Part shown: positions 8,109-15,165 of the stretch, in pieces
Position numbering within the stretch: the stretch's first letter is position 1
Layout: the number at the start of each line of letters is the position of its first letter
Assembly: GCA_947478405.1 (NCBI GenBank)
Contig: CANJVX010000026.1
Location: 1 to 46,147, forward strand
DNA: 46,147 bases
Source of the DNA: Beijerinckiaceae bacterium
Lineage (GTDB): Bacteria; Pseudomonadota; Alphaproteobacteria; Rhizobiales; Beijerinckiaceae
Direction: 5' to 3'
Notes under the pieces: model-generated
Databases searched by the model: none
Told to the model about the DNA's origin: nothing
What the model saw: the letters and a program-made list of their open reading frames with translations, nothing else
Position numbers and translations under genes: made by a program

Positions 8109-8909
8109 ATGCGCGGCAGCACGGCAATCGCAGTTACCAGCGGCAAGGGCGGCGTCGGCAAGACGAATATATCCGTCAATCTGTCGCTTGCGCTCAGCAG
8201 GCTCGGTAAGCGCGTCGCTTTATTCGACGCGGATCTGGCTCTGGCCAATGGCCATATTCTCATGGGCGTTAACCCCGCCAAGACAGTGGTCGATGCATTA
8301 AAAGCAGATACACCGCTCTCTGACATCATCACACCGGGTCCGGAAGGTGTGAAACTCATTTCAGGCGGCAGCGGCCTTACCGAAATGATGAATCTCTCGA
8401 CGCAAAATCGTCGTAAGATTATCAATGCCTTCGGTGAGCTTGGCAAAGACGTCGACTATCTCATCGTTGATACAGCGGCGGGCATTGAAGATAATGTTCT
8501 CGACTTCGTGCATGCCTGCAACCGCGTTCTGGTTGTTGTGGTGGGTGAGCCAGCAGCCTTCATTGATGCCTATGCCTCGATCAAGGTTCTCTCGCAATCG
8601 GGGCGTGTCTCGCATTTTGATATTGTCGTCAACCGCGCGCGCAACGATGCGCATGGCAAGGACATATTCAAGCGTTTCAAGGCCATCGTCGAACGCTTCC
8701 TCGATGCCAATATCTACCATGTGGCGACAATTCCCGAAGACGACCAGCTCAATGCCGGCGTCTCCCGCTGCAATCCCGTGCTTTTGTCATCTCCGAATTC
8801 CCGCTCAGCCAAAGCCATTATGGGCCTGGCTGAACTCATCACCGGCCCCAAGGCGTCGCCGGTGAATGAAGATGCGGAAGCCTTCTTCGCCTCGGAGGTC
8901 TCCACATGA
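8109..8909 (+). CDS. flhG: MinD-like ATPase FlhG/FleN (flagellar number control)
   Basis: FlhG is a ParA/MinD-family ATPase that limits flagellar number and works with FlhF. The deviant Walker A motif GKGGVGKT is at the N-terminus (about residues 12-19), 'VALFDADLALANGH' is the Walker A-prime region, and 'YLIVDTAAGI' is Walker B/switch II. The length (about 266 residues) is normal. I place the start at ATG 8109 because the Shine-Dalgarno AGGA at 8096-8099 is nine bases before it; the in-frame ATG at 8100 directly abuts that site. The stop overlaps the fliA start by 4 bases, coupling their translation. Confidence 0.95.
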   Translation: MRGSTAIAVTSGKGGVGKTNISVNLSLALSRLGKRVALFDADLALANGHILMGVNPAKTVVDALKADTPLSDIITPGPEGVKLISGGSGLTEMMNLSTQNRRKIINAFGELGKDVDYLIVDTAAGIEDNVLDFVHACNRVLVVVVGEPAAFIDAYASIKVLSQSGRVSHFDIVVNRARNDAHGKDIFKRFKAIVERFLDANIYHVATIPEDDQLNAGVSRCNPVLLSSPNSRSAKAIMGLAELITGPKASPVNEDAEAFFASEVST

Positions 8910-9631
8910 GCGGCGTGCGCGCTTATGCCGAAGCAACAGCAGGCGATCCGCGTATAATCGCGGAGCGTGTGCGCTCCCATACACCGCTGGTGCGCAAAGT
9001 CGCCTGGCAGATTCACGGACGCGTTCGCGATCTATTCGAGGTCGAGGACCTGATCCAGATCGGCATGTTAACCCTTGTCGAAGCCGCGCAGCGGTTTCAG
9101 GATACAGGACAGGCATCGTTTTCCGCTTATGCGGCGGTGCGAGTTCGCGGTGCATTGACGGATCACCTGCGCAAAAATCTCACGCTCACCCGTCTGGGGG
9201 TGCAACGGCGCGATCAAATCAGAGCCGCGGAAGCAGCGGTGAAAACAGCCGGGCAGGATCCGGCAAAACCGGAGCTGATCGCTGAGCATCTCGGCATTAC
9301 GGTCGGCGAGCTTCACTCCTGGAAGCACAAAGTTGCTACTGCGCCCAACAAATCCCTCGATGAAATATATGACGATCACTCAGTCTGGTTCGCCGATGAA
9401 GGTCATACGCCCGAATCCGCCATTGTTGCGGACGAATTGCGCGAGACGCTCAAGAAAAACCTCAAGCGCCTGAAAGAGCGCGAGGCGCTTGTTCTCCAGC
9501 TCTACTTCGTCGAAGAACTCAATCTTGAGGAAATCGCTGAAGTCCTGGAAGTGACCGTGGGTCGCGTATCTCAGCTCAAGAAAGCTGCACTCGGACAGCT
9601 GCGCGAGTGGATGCAAGAAGACGACGCCTGA
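8906..9631 (+). CDS. fliA: Flagellar sigma factor FliA (sigma-28)
   Basis: FliA directs RNA polymerase to late flagellar promoters. The 241-residue product has the region 2 core (LVRKVAWQIHGR..DLFEVEDLIQIGMLTLVEAA, then 'ASFSAYAAVRVRGALTDHLR'), a region 3, and region 4 with the HTH 'LNLEEIAEVLEVTVGRVSQLKKAAL'. It starts with ATG overlapping the flhG stop. Its antagonist flgM is at 1910-2212. Its likely targets inside this window carry TAAA-N15-WCCGTCYT, whose -10 part differs from the enteric consensus, so the -10-contacting residues of region 2.4 would be worth comparing with enteric FliA. Confidence 0.95.
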   Translation: MSGVRAYAEATAGDPRIIAERVRSHTPLVRKVAWQIHGRVRDLFEVEDLIQIGMLTLVEAAQRFQDTGQASFSAYAAVRVRGALTDHLRKNLTLTRLGVQRRDQIRAAEAAVKTAGQDPAKPELIAEHLGITVGELHSWKHKVATAPNKSLDEIYDDHSVWFADEGHTPESAIVADELRETLKKNLKRLKEREALVLQLYFVEELNLEEIAEVLEVTVGRVSQLKKAALGQLREWMQEDDA

Positions 9632-9640
9632 GGCGCCGTC
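9620..9640. terminator. Inverted repeat between fliA and motB
   Basis: GACGACGCC / GGCGCCGTC form a 9-bp stem with one mismatch and a 3-base loop over the fliA stop codon, then TCCTTATAAT. It sits between convergent fliA and the stator operon. The T-run is poor; moderate candidate only. Confidence 0.4.
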
Positions 9641-9667
9641 TCCTTATAATAAACCATTTACATGTAA

Positions 9668-10411
9668 TCAGATTGGCCGAATACGGATCTCAACGCGGCG
9701 GTTGCGCTCACGTTGTTGAGGATCATCCGATCCGAGGGCCGCGCGGGCATCTCCAAAGCTGACAGCCCGCATGGATGATGCTGACGTTCCAGGCCCCCGC
9801 TTCAGTTCCCGCAAAACGGCAACAGCGCGCGCGCCGGCAAGCTCCCAAGTATCTTTATAACGTTGACCAGACATCGGAGCGGCATCTGCATGCCCTTCAA
9901 CCGCAATTTCAGACTGCAAGCCACCAATCAACGCCGCGATCGTCTCGATGCTGCGAACAGCTGACGCATCAAGATCGGCAGAGCCGGCTGCAAAATTACC
10001 AATCGATCCGAGGCTCACAACAACTGAATCTCCCGATCTTTCAACGAACATGACGCGTGACGACAGGCTTTCAGCAAGCGAGCGGCGTAAGTCTTCAACG
10101 GGATCAGCGCCCATGCCATTTTGACCACGCACAGGCGGGTCAAACGGCATTGTAAGATCGAGTGGTTCGAAGGCTATGCGCTGCTCGCGCAGGCTGGCCA
10201 GCAAGCTCACGGCATCTTTTGGCACATCGCGGATGAGAGGTTTTTCAACAGGCAGACTGGCTTGTGTATCCGACTGCGGGCCTGATTGCGCCACCATCAA
10301 AGCGAAAAAAGCCATGAGCAGCAAGCCCATGTCGGCGAGCATCATAGGCCATCCCAAGGAACGACTGCTACCAGATTCGTAAATTGTACGTGCTGCCATT
10401 GGATCAGCCAT
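9668..10411 (-). CDS. motB: Stator subunit MotB/PomB-like
   Basis: The B subunit of the flagellar stator anchors to peptidoglycan and lines the ion channel. The 247-residue product has one membrane helix near the N-terminus, 'WPMMLADMGLLLMAFFALMV', with the ion-binding aspartate at residue 27 in the expected position of the helix. A plug/linker follows, then a C-terminal OmpA-like peptidoglycan-binding domain (about 145-247; 'IAVEGHADAAPM' and 'ERNRRVEIRI'). The start overlaps the end of motA by 8 bases, so the two are translationally coupled. The paired A subunit looks PomA-like, so sodium coupling is possible. Confidence 0.9.
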   Translation of the reverse strand: MADPMAARTIYESGSSRSLGWPMMLADMGLLLMAFFALMVAQSGPQSDTQASLPVEKPLIRDVPKDAVSLLASLREQRIAFEPLDLTMPFDPPVRGQNGMGADPVEDLRRSLAESLSSRVMFVERSGDSVVVSLGSIGNFAAGSADLDASAVRSIETIAALIGGLQSEIAVEGHADAAPMSGQRYKDTWELAGARAVAVLRELKRGPGTSASSMRAVSFGDARAALGSDDPQQRERNRRVEIRIRPI

Positions 10412-11168
10412 TTCCTACCAGTTTCAGCACCGGAGGCGAAGGAGGCTGGGATTGCAGGGCTTCACGCATTTGTCGCGAAGAACCGCCGCGCGCGAGAACA
10501 GTCAATCCATCAGATATCTTTTCGCAATAAGCGCGCTCTTCGCGCAAACGTCGCTGCAATCTTGCCAGCACAGGCACGCCAACGAGATTGGCAAGCAAGG
10601 CACCATAAAGCGTGGTGAGTAGCGCAAGTCCCAAGGCCGGGCCGATCGCACGCGGATCACTGATGTTACCGAGAACGCCCACCAAACCAAAAATGGTGCC
10701 AATCAAACCCATAGCCGGCGCGTGGTCGATCCAGCCACGCCAGCAATCGAGCTGCGCGAGATGCTGCTCTTCAAGGCGCGACAATTCGCGATCCAGGAAA
10801 TGGCGCAGGCGCTCTTCATCGGCTCCGTCGACAAAGCGGGCCAGTCCATTGGCCAGAAATGAATCATCCACCTTGTGATGCTCTAGCGCGACCGGACCGT
10901 CGCGCCGCGCAATCAGCGCCAATTCATTAAATATCTGCGCCAAGATCTCGACACGCGCCGCGCCATCTTGACCCCGGCGCAAAATCGCTGCCAGCGAATG
11001 ACGGAAAGGATCAATGCCAGAACGCAACAATGTCACAAGAACAGTGCCGCCACCCACAATCAGAAAAGCAATCGGGTCGACATATTGCATCAGTGACACA
11101 GGCGCGAGCAGCAGCAGTGCCAAGGCCGCAGCAGCGGCGACGCCAAGGGCGAGAGTGGTCTTGCGCAT
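10404..11168 (-). CDS. motA: Stator subunit MotA, PomA-like
   Basis: The A subunit of the ion-driven stator, four membrane helices with a large cytoplasmic loop. The 254-residue length and the C-terminal helices 'APAMGLIGTIFGLVGVL', 'SDPRAIGPALGLALLTTLYG' and 'ALLANLVGVP' closely resemble PomA-type (sodium) subunits rather than enteric MotA. With the start placed at ATG 11168, threonines fall at residues 158 and 186, the numbers I recall for the PomA residues linked to sodium binding. This start has AGGA seven bases upstream; longer starts at 11189 and 11201 would lie at or before the expected transcription start of the sigma-54-type promoter at 11197-11212. Coupled to motB by an 8-base overlap. 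Confidence 0.9.
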   Translation of the reverse strand: MRKTTLALGVAAAAALALLLLAPVSLMQYVDPIAFLIVGGGTVLVTLLRSGIDPFRHSLAAILRRGQDGAARVEILAQIFNELALIARRDGPVALEHHKVDDSFLANGLARFVDGADEERLRHFLDRELSRLEEQHLAQLDCWRGWIDHAPAMGLIGTIFGLVGVLGNISDPRAIGPALGLALLTTLYGALLANLVGVPVLARLQRRLREERAYCEKISDGLTVLARGGSSRQMREALQSQPPSPPVLKLVGNG

Positions 11169-11196
11169 GTCCTGATCCTCGTTTCGCATTGGGATT

Positions 11197-11212
11197 TGCA
11201 AGTTCGAGGCCA
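11197..11212 (-). promoter_or_regulatory. Sigma-54 promoter of motA-motB
   Basis: Minus strand TGGCCTCGAACTTGCA: GG-N10-GC with TGGC and TTGCA halves. It lies about 28 bases upstream of the chosen motA start and is divergent from the site at 11258-11273. Confidence 0.75.
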
Positions 11213-11257
11213 GATTTTTATCGCTTCAATTCAATTACTTACCGCCCGCACCCCGCA

Positions 11258-11273
11258 TGGCATATGAATTGCT
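11258..11273 (+). promoter_or_regulatory. Sigma-54 promoter of second hook-type gene
   Basis: TGGCATATGAATTGCT matches TGGCAC-N5-TTGCW with one change in the -24 half and has GG-N10-GC. It lies 43 bases upstream of ATG 11317. An upstream ATG at 11257 would start inside this promoter, which decides the start choice. Confidence 0.82.
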
Positions 11274-11316
11274 GATCAACGCGCAAGAGACTTTCGATAA
11301 CCGGAGCAACATCCGC

Positions 11317-12144
11317 ATGATCCGCATTAACATGACCGGCATTAGTGCCGCCTCGCGTGACCTGTCCGTGACAGCGAACAATCTCGCCAATGCGCGCACA
11401 ACCGGCTTCAAGCGTTCGATGGCGCAGTTCGTTGAAACGCGCTCGGAAAGCATGGATGCTCGTCCCGGAACTGAAGCAGGTGGCGGCACCCGCGTCGGCG
11501 AAGTGACCCGTACGCTCCAGCAAGGCTCACTGGACAATACCGATAAGGCCCTCGATTTGGCCGTCAATGGCGGGGGCTACTTTGTTTATGGTGACCCAAA
11601 GGCGCAGGGCGGTGCAGAACAAGCCTTTACCTATAGCCGCGCTGGAATCTTGACCGTGAGCCCCAACGGCACGCTCACCGACCCTAATGGAGCGCCCCTT
11701 CTTGGCCTGCCAGCCCTCTCTACGGGCGGGTCTGGCGGTAATCCTCAGCCGATCAACCTCACCGCTGCCGCGGGTGGAAATTTGTCTGCTGTCCAATCGA
11801 TCGGCGTCAACGCACGCGGCATGATCAGCCTCCAAATGGCCGATGGCCGCAATGTTAAAGTTGCCGCCGTCGCATTGGCATCCTTTAGAAATGAAGCTGG
11901 GCTCAAGCAGGTTGGTGGCTCGGCCCTGACCGAGACCGAAAACTCCGGCCCACCAGAGTTCAGCCCGGCAAGCTACAATGGCATGGGCGAAATCAAGCAG
12001 GGCGCCCTTGAAGGGGCCAATGTCGATCTGACCAATGAAATGCTCCATATGATCCAGGCCCAGCAGGCCTACAATGGCAATGCCCGCGCCATGCAGACCA
12101 GCTCGGAAATGCTGCGTTCGGCCATTGAGACTTTGGCGAAATGA
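11317..12144 (+). CDS. Short FlgE/FlgF-type hook-basal body protein (second copy)
   Basis: A 275-residue member of the flagellar rod/hook family. The N-terminal helix carries the family pattern 'SVTANNLANARTTGFKRS', followed by 'ALDLAVNGGGYFVY' and 'FTYSRAGILTVSPNGTL'. The C-terminus has 'GALEGANVDLTNEMLHMIQAQQAYNGNARA', the second half of the D0 coiled coil. It is much shorter than the main FlgE at 15166 and distinct from FlgF (19965) and FlgG (20740). The start at 11317 has GGAG ten bases upstream and lies downstream of its sigma-54 promoter. It heads a short group leading to fliL. It could be a FlgE paralogue or a rod/hook-junction protein; annotation pipelines would likely call it FlgE or FlgF. 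Confidence 0.88.
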   Translation: MIRINMTGISAASRDLSVTANNLANARTTGFKRSMAQFVETRSESMDARPGTEAGGGTRVGEVTRTLQQGSLDNTDKALDLAVNGGGYFVYGDPKAQGGAEQAFTYSRAGILTVSPNGTLTDPNGAPLLGLPALSTGGSGGNPQPINLTAAAGGNLSAVQSIGVNARGMISLQMADGRNVKVAAVALASFRNEAGLKQVGGSALTETENSGPPEFSPASYNGMGEIKQGALEGANVDLTNEMLHMIQAQQAYNGNARAMQTSSEMLRSAIETLAK

Positions 12145-12279
12145 TCTGGAGCCCTGCCCCCCTCCGGGGGCCTGAGGGAGGCGGTACGCCCCCTGTAATT
12201 TCTGGTGGAATCTTGGCGGAACAAGGCCTAAGATCATGGTTAACGGGGGGATGCTCCCCCGCCCTGAGAACGGGGTTCC
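12145..12279. other. Intergenic spacer with two GC-rich inverted repeats
   Basis: The 135 bases between the second hook-type gene and the next gene hold two short GC hairpins, around 12157-12170 (CCCCC-TCC-GGGGG) and 12245-12260 (GGGGG-ATGCT-CCCCC type). Neither has a T-run. The second ends 20 bases before the next start and could affect its translation. A TGG-N10-GC-like string near 12199-12213 is too degenerate to call a promoter. Confidence 0.35.
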
Positions 12280-12735
12280 ATGGTGCTGGATCTGCCACCT
12301 CTGACACGGCCGCCCCTGGCGGCCTTTTCAGCGTCAAGCGACCTTCGCGAAAAACTCGCGTTGTCGCCGGGGCGGGAGGTCGCGCGTCCAGCGGTTGCCG
12401 AGGATACCGAGAGCGACCTGCCCGACGATATGCTCGAGTGGTCACAAACCCCGCGTTCGGATCTAGCGGGTTCTCAAAGTCGAACAGAACGGTCACAAAG
12501 CCGCAGCGGCGCTCCGGGCGCTTATGCGGAGTCACGAAGCTGGGATCAGTCGCGTCCAATCTACAATCCGCGCGGCGCCCCCAGCGATGCGGTTCCCGCG
12601 CTGACGAAACTCGAAGCGCGCATTTCAAGCGAGCCGGCTTACGTTCACCATTATGCCAGCACGCGCTACGCCAGCGTGTCTTACATGCTTGTGCTTCTCT
12701 CCGAGAAGCGCCAGCGTTACGATATTTTTGCCTGA
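12280..12735 (+). CDS. Unrecognised Ser/Arg-rich protein between hook-type gene and fliL
   Basis: A 151-residue protein in the frame whose codon use best fits the neighbours. It has no signal peptide or membrane helix. The middle (about 55-105) is Ser/Arg/Gln-rich and probably disordered; the last ~45 residues look folded and aromatic-rich (YASTRYASVSYMLVLL then KRQRYDIFA). The Shine-Dalgarno is weak (CGGGG five bases upstream), so the start is uncertain. It ends 10 bases before the next small gene, whose start lies in a stop-start arrangement typical of an operon leading into fliL. A longer competing frame on the same strand (12141-12749) I regard as a shadow. I do not recognise it. Confidence 0.6.
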   Translation: MVLDLPPLTRPPLAAFSASSDLREKLALSPGREVARPAVAEDTESDLPDDMLEWSQTPRSDLAGSQSRTERSQSRSGAPGAYAESRSWDQSRPIYNPRGAPSDAVPALTKLEARISSEPAYVHHYASTRYASVSYMLVLLSEKRQRYDIFA

Positions 12736-12745
12736 GGGCTATCCC

Positions 12746-12961
12746 GTGACAGAGAAGGAATTCCTGCTGGAGCTTGAGCGCCTGCTCAAGCATACGAAAT
12801 CCTATACGCTCGAAAAGGTCTACGGGGACGGGGATATCTTGCTGCGCAAGACCACAACCAAGGTGAATAAACGCGCGCGCAATATGGCGTTTGCCATCCA
12901 GTGTATCATGCAGGCTGATGGCAAGAAGCCAGGCGGCGGCGGTGGCGGAGGCTGGCTCTAA
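12746..12961 (+). CDS. Small conserved-looking protein encoded directly before fliL
   Basis: A 71-residue protein starting at GTG 12746, with GAGGG seven bases upstream. It is charged and mixed alpha/beta (FLLELERLLKHTKSYTLEKV, then 'GDILLRKTTTKVNKRARN') and ends with seven consecutive glycines and GWL. The stop TAA overlaps the fliL ATG by one base, so translation is coupled. Small size, operon position and the Gly-rich tail suggest an accessory to the stator/FliL region, but I do not recognise the family and assign no function. An ORF beginning further upstream in this frame (12653) has no ribosome site. Confidence 0.65.
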   Translation: MTEKEFLLELERLLKHTKSYTLEKVYGDGDILLRKTTTKVNKRARNMAFAIQCIMQADGKKPGGGGGGGWL

Positions 12962-13500
12962 TGGTCGGAAAGATACTCAAAATCCTTACAGGACCATTCG
13001 CCATAGCAATTGGCGTCCTTCTGCTTGTCGCTATTGGCGGCGGCATCGGCTACGTCGTCGCAAACCAGATGATCAAGGCTGAGGAAGAAAAGAAAATTGC
13101 TCAGAAAGCTGCCGAAGAACTGGCCAAGCGCGGACCCGAAAAGCCGCAACGTGTCCCTTTGGGGGAAACAGGCGCGAGCCCTTTCGAGCCGCGCTACGTG
13201 ACGCTAGGCGACGAATTCATTTCCAATCTTCCGCAAAAAGGACGTGCCCTGATCATCGAGATCGGCGTCGTGACCATGCGTGGCGAAAAGGCTGAGAAAT
13301 ACCTCTCCGACGAACGCATCCCCCTGCGCGCACTCACCATGGCCATGATTTCAGAACTCTCCGTGGCCCAGGCAACCGCCGAGGATGCCCAGGAGAAGCT
13401 TGCTGCCCGCCTCCTCAAAGACCTGAATATCGACATACGTCGGAAAACCGGCGCTGACCTCATCGATAAAGTCTTTATCAAGCGGTACTACGTTCAGTAA
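12961..13500 (+). CDS. fliL: Flagellar basal-body protein FliL
   Basis: FliL is a single-pass inner-membrane protein that surrounds or supports stators and is needed for full torque. The 179-residue product has one N-terminal transmembrane helix (about 12-35, Gly/Val/Ala-rich), a charged linker coiled coil (about 38-60), and a periplasmic domain with 'YVTLGDEFISNLP' and the typical C-terminal 'IRRKTGADLIDKVFIKRYYVQ'. The start overlaps the preceding small gene by one base. It lies upstream of flgB, separated by the sigma-54 promoter at 13528, and downstream of the stator operon on the opposite strand. Confidence 0.93.
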   Translation: MVGKILKILTGPFAIAIGVLLLVAIGGGIGYVVANQMIKAEEEKKIAQKAAEELAKRGPEKPQRVPLGETGASPFEPRYVTLGDEFISNLPQKGRALIIEIGVVTMRGEKAEKYLSDERIPLRALTMAMISELSVAQATAEDAQEKLAARLLKDLNIDIRRKTGADLIDKVFIKRYYVQ

Positions 13501-13527
13501 GTACCTGTTTTAAAACAATTATCTGAC

Positions 13528-13543
13528 TGGCACAAAGATTGCT
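13528..13543 (+). promoter_or_regulatory. Sigma-54 promoter of the flgB-flgL operon
   Basis: TGGCACAAAGATTGCT is a complete match to TGGCAC-N5-TTGCW. The expected transcription start is near 13555, so an in-frame GTG at 13553 cannot be the flgB start; ATG 13583 fits. Confidence 0.87.
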
Positions 13544-13582
13544 GAGTAAAGGGTGAACCAATCTTGGGACCCGACACGTCAG

Positions 13583-13969
13583 ATGAACACACTCGACAAA
13601 TATCTGGCTCCGCAAGCCAACGCCCTCCAGCTTCGCCAGAAGCGGATGGAAGTGTTGGGTGCGAATATCGCCAATGCCGCAACGCCTAACTACAAGGCGC
13701 GCGACATCGATTTCTCGACCGCATACGCAACGGCCATGTCCGGCGAGGGCGCGCTGGCAACGACGTCGGGCACCCATATTCAGACCAGCACAGGCTCTTC
13801 GCCCGAGATGATGTTCCGCACACCAATCTCTGCTTCGCTCGATGGCAACACGGTCGAACTGCATGTCGAACAATTGCAGTTTGCCGAGAACGCCACGCGC
13901 TACGAGGCCTCTCTCCAGTTCCTGAACGATCGCCTCCGCGGTCTTCGTTCTGCGCTCAAGGGTGAATGA
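13583..13969 (+). CDS. flgB: Proximal rod protein FlgB
   Basis: FlgB builds the proximal rod. The 128-residue length is normal. The N-terminal motif 'RQKRMEVLGANIANAATPNYKARDIDF' is the flagellar rod-protein signature with FlgB-type 'NYKARDIDF', and the C-terminal helix is present (NATRYEASLQFLNDRLRGLRSALKG). The start at ATG 13583 is chosen because the upstream GTG at 13553 lies at the expected transcription start of the sigma-54 promoter; no strong Shine-Dalgarno precedes 13583. It overlaps flgC by 4 bases. fliE, often next to flgBC, is not present in this window. Confidence 0.93.
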   Translation: MNTLDKYLAPQANALQLRQKRMEVLGANIANAATPNYKARDIDFSTAYATAMSGEGALATTSGTHIQTSTGSSPEMMFRTPISASLDGNTVELHVEQLQFAENATRYEASLQFLNDRLRGLRSALKGE

Positions 13970-14382
13970 TGAAGCCGCTGTCCATTTTTGACATTTCAGG
14001 ACGGGCCATGTCGGCGCAGCAAGTGCGCCTCAACACGATCGCGTCCAATCTGGCCAACGTAAACACGATTTCAAAAACGCCGGATGCCGCTTATCGCGCG
14101 CTGCGTCCGGTTTTCGAGGCCGAATATCCTGCGTTCCAAGAAGGCTCGGGCGTCGCGACGGTCTCTGCCGTCGATGTGCAGCGCTCGCAGGTGCAGCCCG
14201 AAAGACGTTACGCCCCAACTCATCCCCTCGCGGATGACGAAGGCTATATCTACGCCAGCAACGTCGACACGCATGAAGAGATGGTCGACATGATGGAAGC
14301 CTCTCGCCAGTACCAAAATAACATCGAAGTCTTGTCGACTGCGAAATCACTCATGTTGAAGACCCTCAACGTCGGCAAGTAG
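13966..14382 (+). CDS. flgC: Proximal rod protein FlgC
   Basis: FlgC is the second proximal rod protein. The 138-residue product has the N-terminal family pattern 'SAQQVRLNTIASNLANVNTI' and the C-terminal 'YIYASNVDTHEEMVDMMEASRQYQNNIEVL' that is characteristic of FlgC. Its ATG overlaps the flgB stop (ATGA), giving coupled translation. flgD follows after 21 bases. Length and both terminal helices are normal, and nothing unusual is seen. Confidence 0.95.
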   Translation: MMKPLSIFDISGRAMSAQQVRLNTIASNLANVNTISKTPDAAYRALRPVFEAEYPAFQEGSGVATVSAVDVQRSQVQPERRYAPTHPLADDEGYIYASNVDTHEEMVDMMEASRQYQNNIEVLSTAKSLMLKTLNVGK

Positions 14383-14403
14383 TGCCTAGGAACGGATAGA
14401 AAA

Positions 14404-15105
14404 ATGACTGAGATCAGCGCCCAATCACAGCAGACGTTGGACTCCCTTCTCACCAAACTTGGTGCGAAGAAGCTCGATACGTCTGGCAACAAGAGTTACA
14501 AGTCGACGCTGGGCCAAGAGGACTTTCTGAAACTCATGACAGCTCAGCTGTCAAATCAGGATCCATTCGCGCCGCAATCAAACGATCAAATGATCGCACA
14601 GATGGCGCAATTCTCGACCGTCTCGGGCATCACACAGCTCAACACGACCATGTCCGGTATCCAGTCAACGATCTCTGACAATCGCATTGCAACGGCTGCC
14701 AACTTCGTAGGCAAAACCGTACTAGTTCCCGGCAACGTCGCCCTCCCCGATGACGCGGGTGCCATTTCGGGCGCCGTCGATCTTCCGACCAATGCGACCG
14801 GCCTTAACCTCCAGATCACCAAGGAAAATGGTGAACTGGTGAAGTCGATCGATCTCGGCGCCAATAATGCTGGCCTGGTTGGTTTCCAATGGGATGGAAA
14901 TGATGCCAAGGGCGTAAAAGTTGGGGCTGCACGCTATTATGTGAAGGCCACTATGACAGCCGCCGGCAAGCAAGCTGCTGCCGCCACCGACGTCTACGCG
15001 CCCATCACAGAAGCAACCGTTGGGACCTCCACCGCCGACCAGCAATTTACAATCGCTGGCCTCGGAAAAGTGAATCTCACGGACATCAAGTCCTTCAAAT
15101 ATTAA
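14404..15105 (+). CDS. flgD: Hook cap (scaffold) protein FlgD
   Basis: FlgD caps the growing hook and is discarded when the hook is finished. The 233-residue protein has the diagnostic N-terminal block 'LGQEDFLKLMTAQLSNQDPF' followed by 'NDQMIAQMAQFSTVSGI', then a C-terminal part with a FlgD Ig-like/tudor-type region ('GFQWDGNDAKGVKVGAARY' is the FlgD Ig-like signature). It lies 21 bases after flgC and 60 bases before flgE. Its partner hook protein here is exceptionally long, yet FlgD itself is ordinary in length. Confidence 0.95.
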   Translation: MTEISAQSQQTLDSLLTKLGAKKLDTSGNKSYKSTLGQEDFLKLMTAQLSNQDPFAPQSNDQMIAQMAQFSTVSGITQLNTTMSGIQSTISDNRIATAANFVGKTVLVPGNVALPDDAGAISGAVDLPTNATGLNLQITKENGELVKSIDLGANNAGLVGFQWDGNDAKGVKVGAARYYVKATMTAAGKQAAAATDVYAPITEATVGTSTADQQFTIAGLGKVNLTDIKSFKY

Positions 15106-15165
15106 GCGCTCGTAAGAGCAACGACCAAACCCCGATAGTCACGATCAAAATAGGCGAAACAGAAG

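Noticed and set aside
11257-11316. Upstream in-frame start for the short hook-type protein
   Set aside because: The ATG lies inside the sigma-54 promoter (11258-11273), before any possible transcription start.
12199-12213. Sigma-54-like string TGGTGGAATCTTGGC before the gene at 12280
   Set aside because: Keeps GG-N10-GC but lacks both TGGC and TTGC halves; expected by chance at this frequency.
12141-12749. Alternative 202-residue frame overlapping the gene at 12280-12735
   Set aside because: Arg/Pro-rich shadow composition, starts inside the hook-type gene's end, no ribosome site; the 12280 frame fits the neighbours' codon use better.
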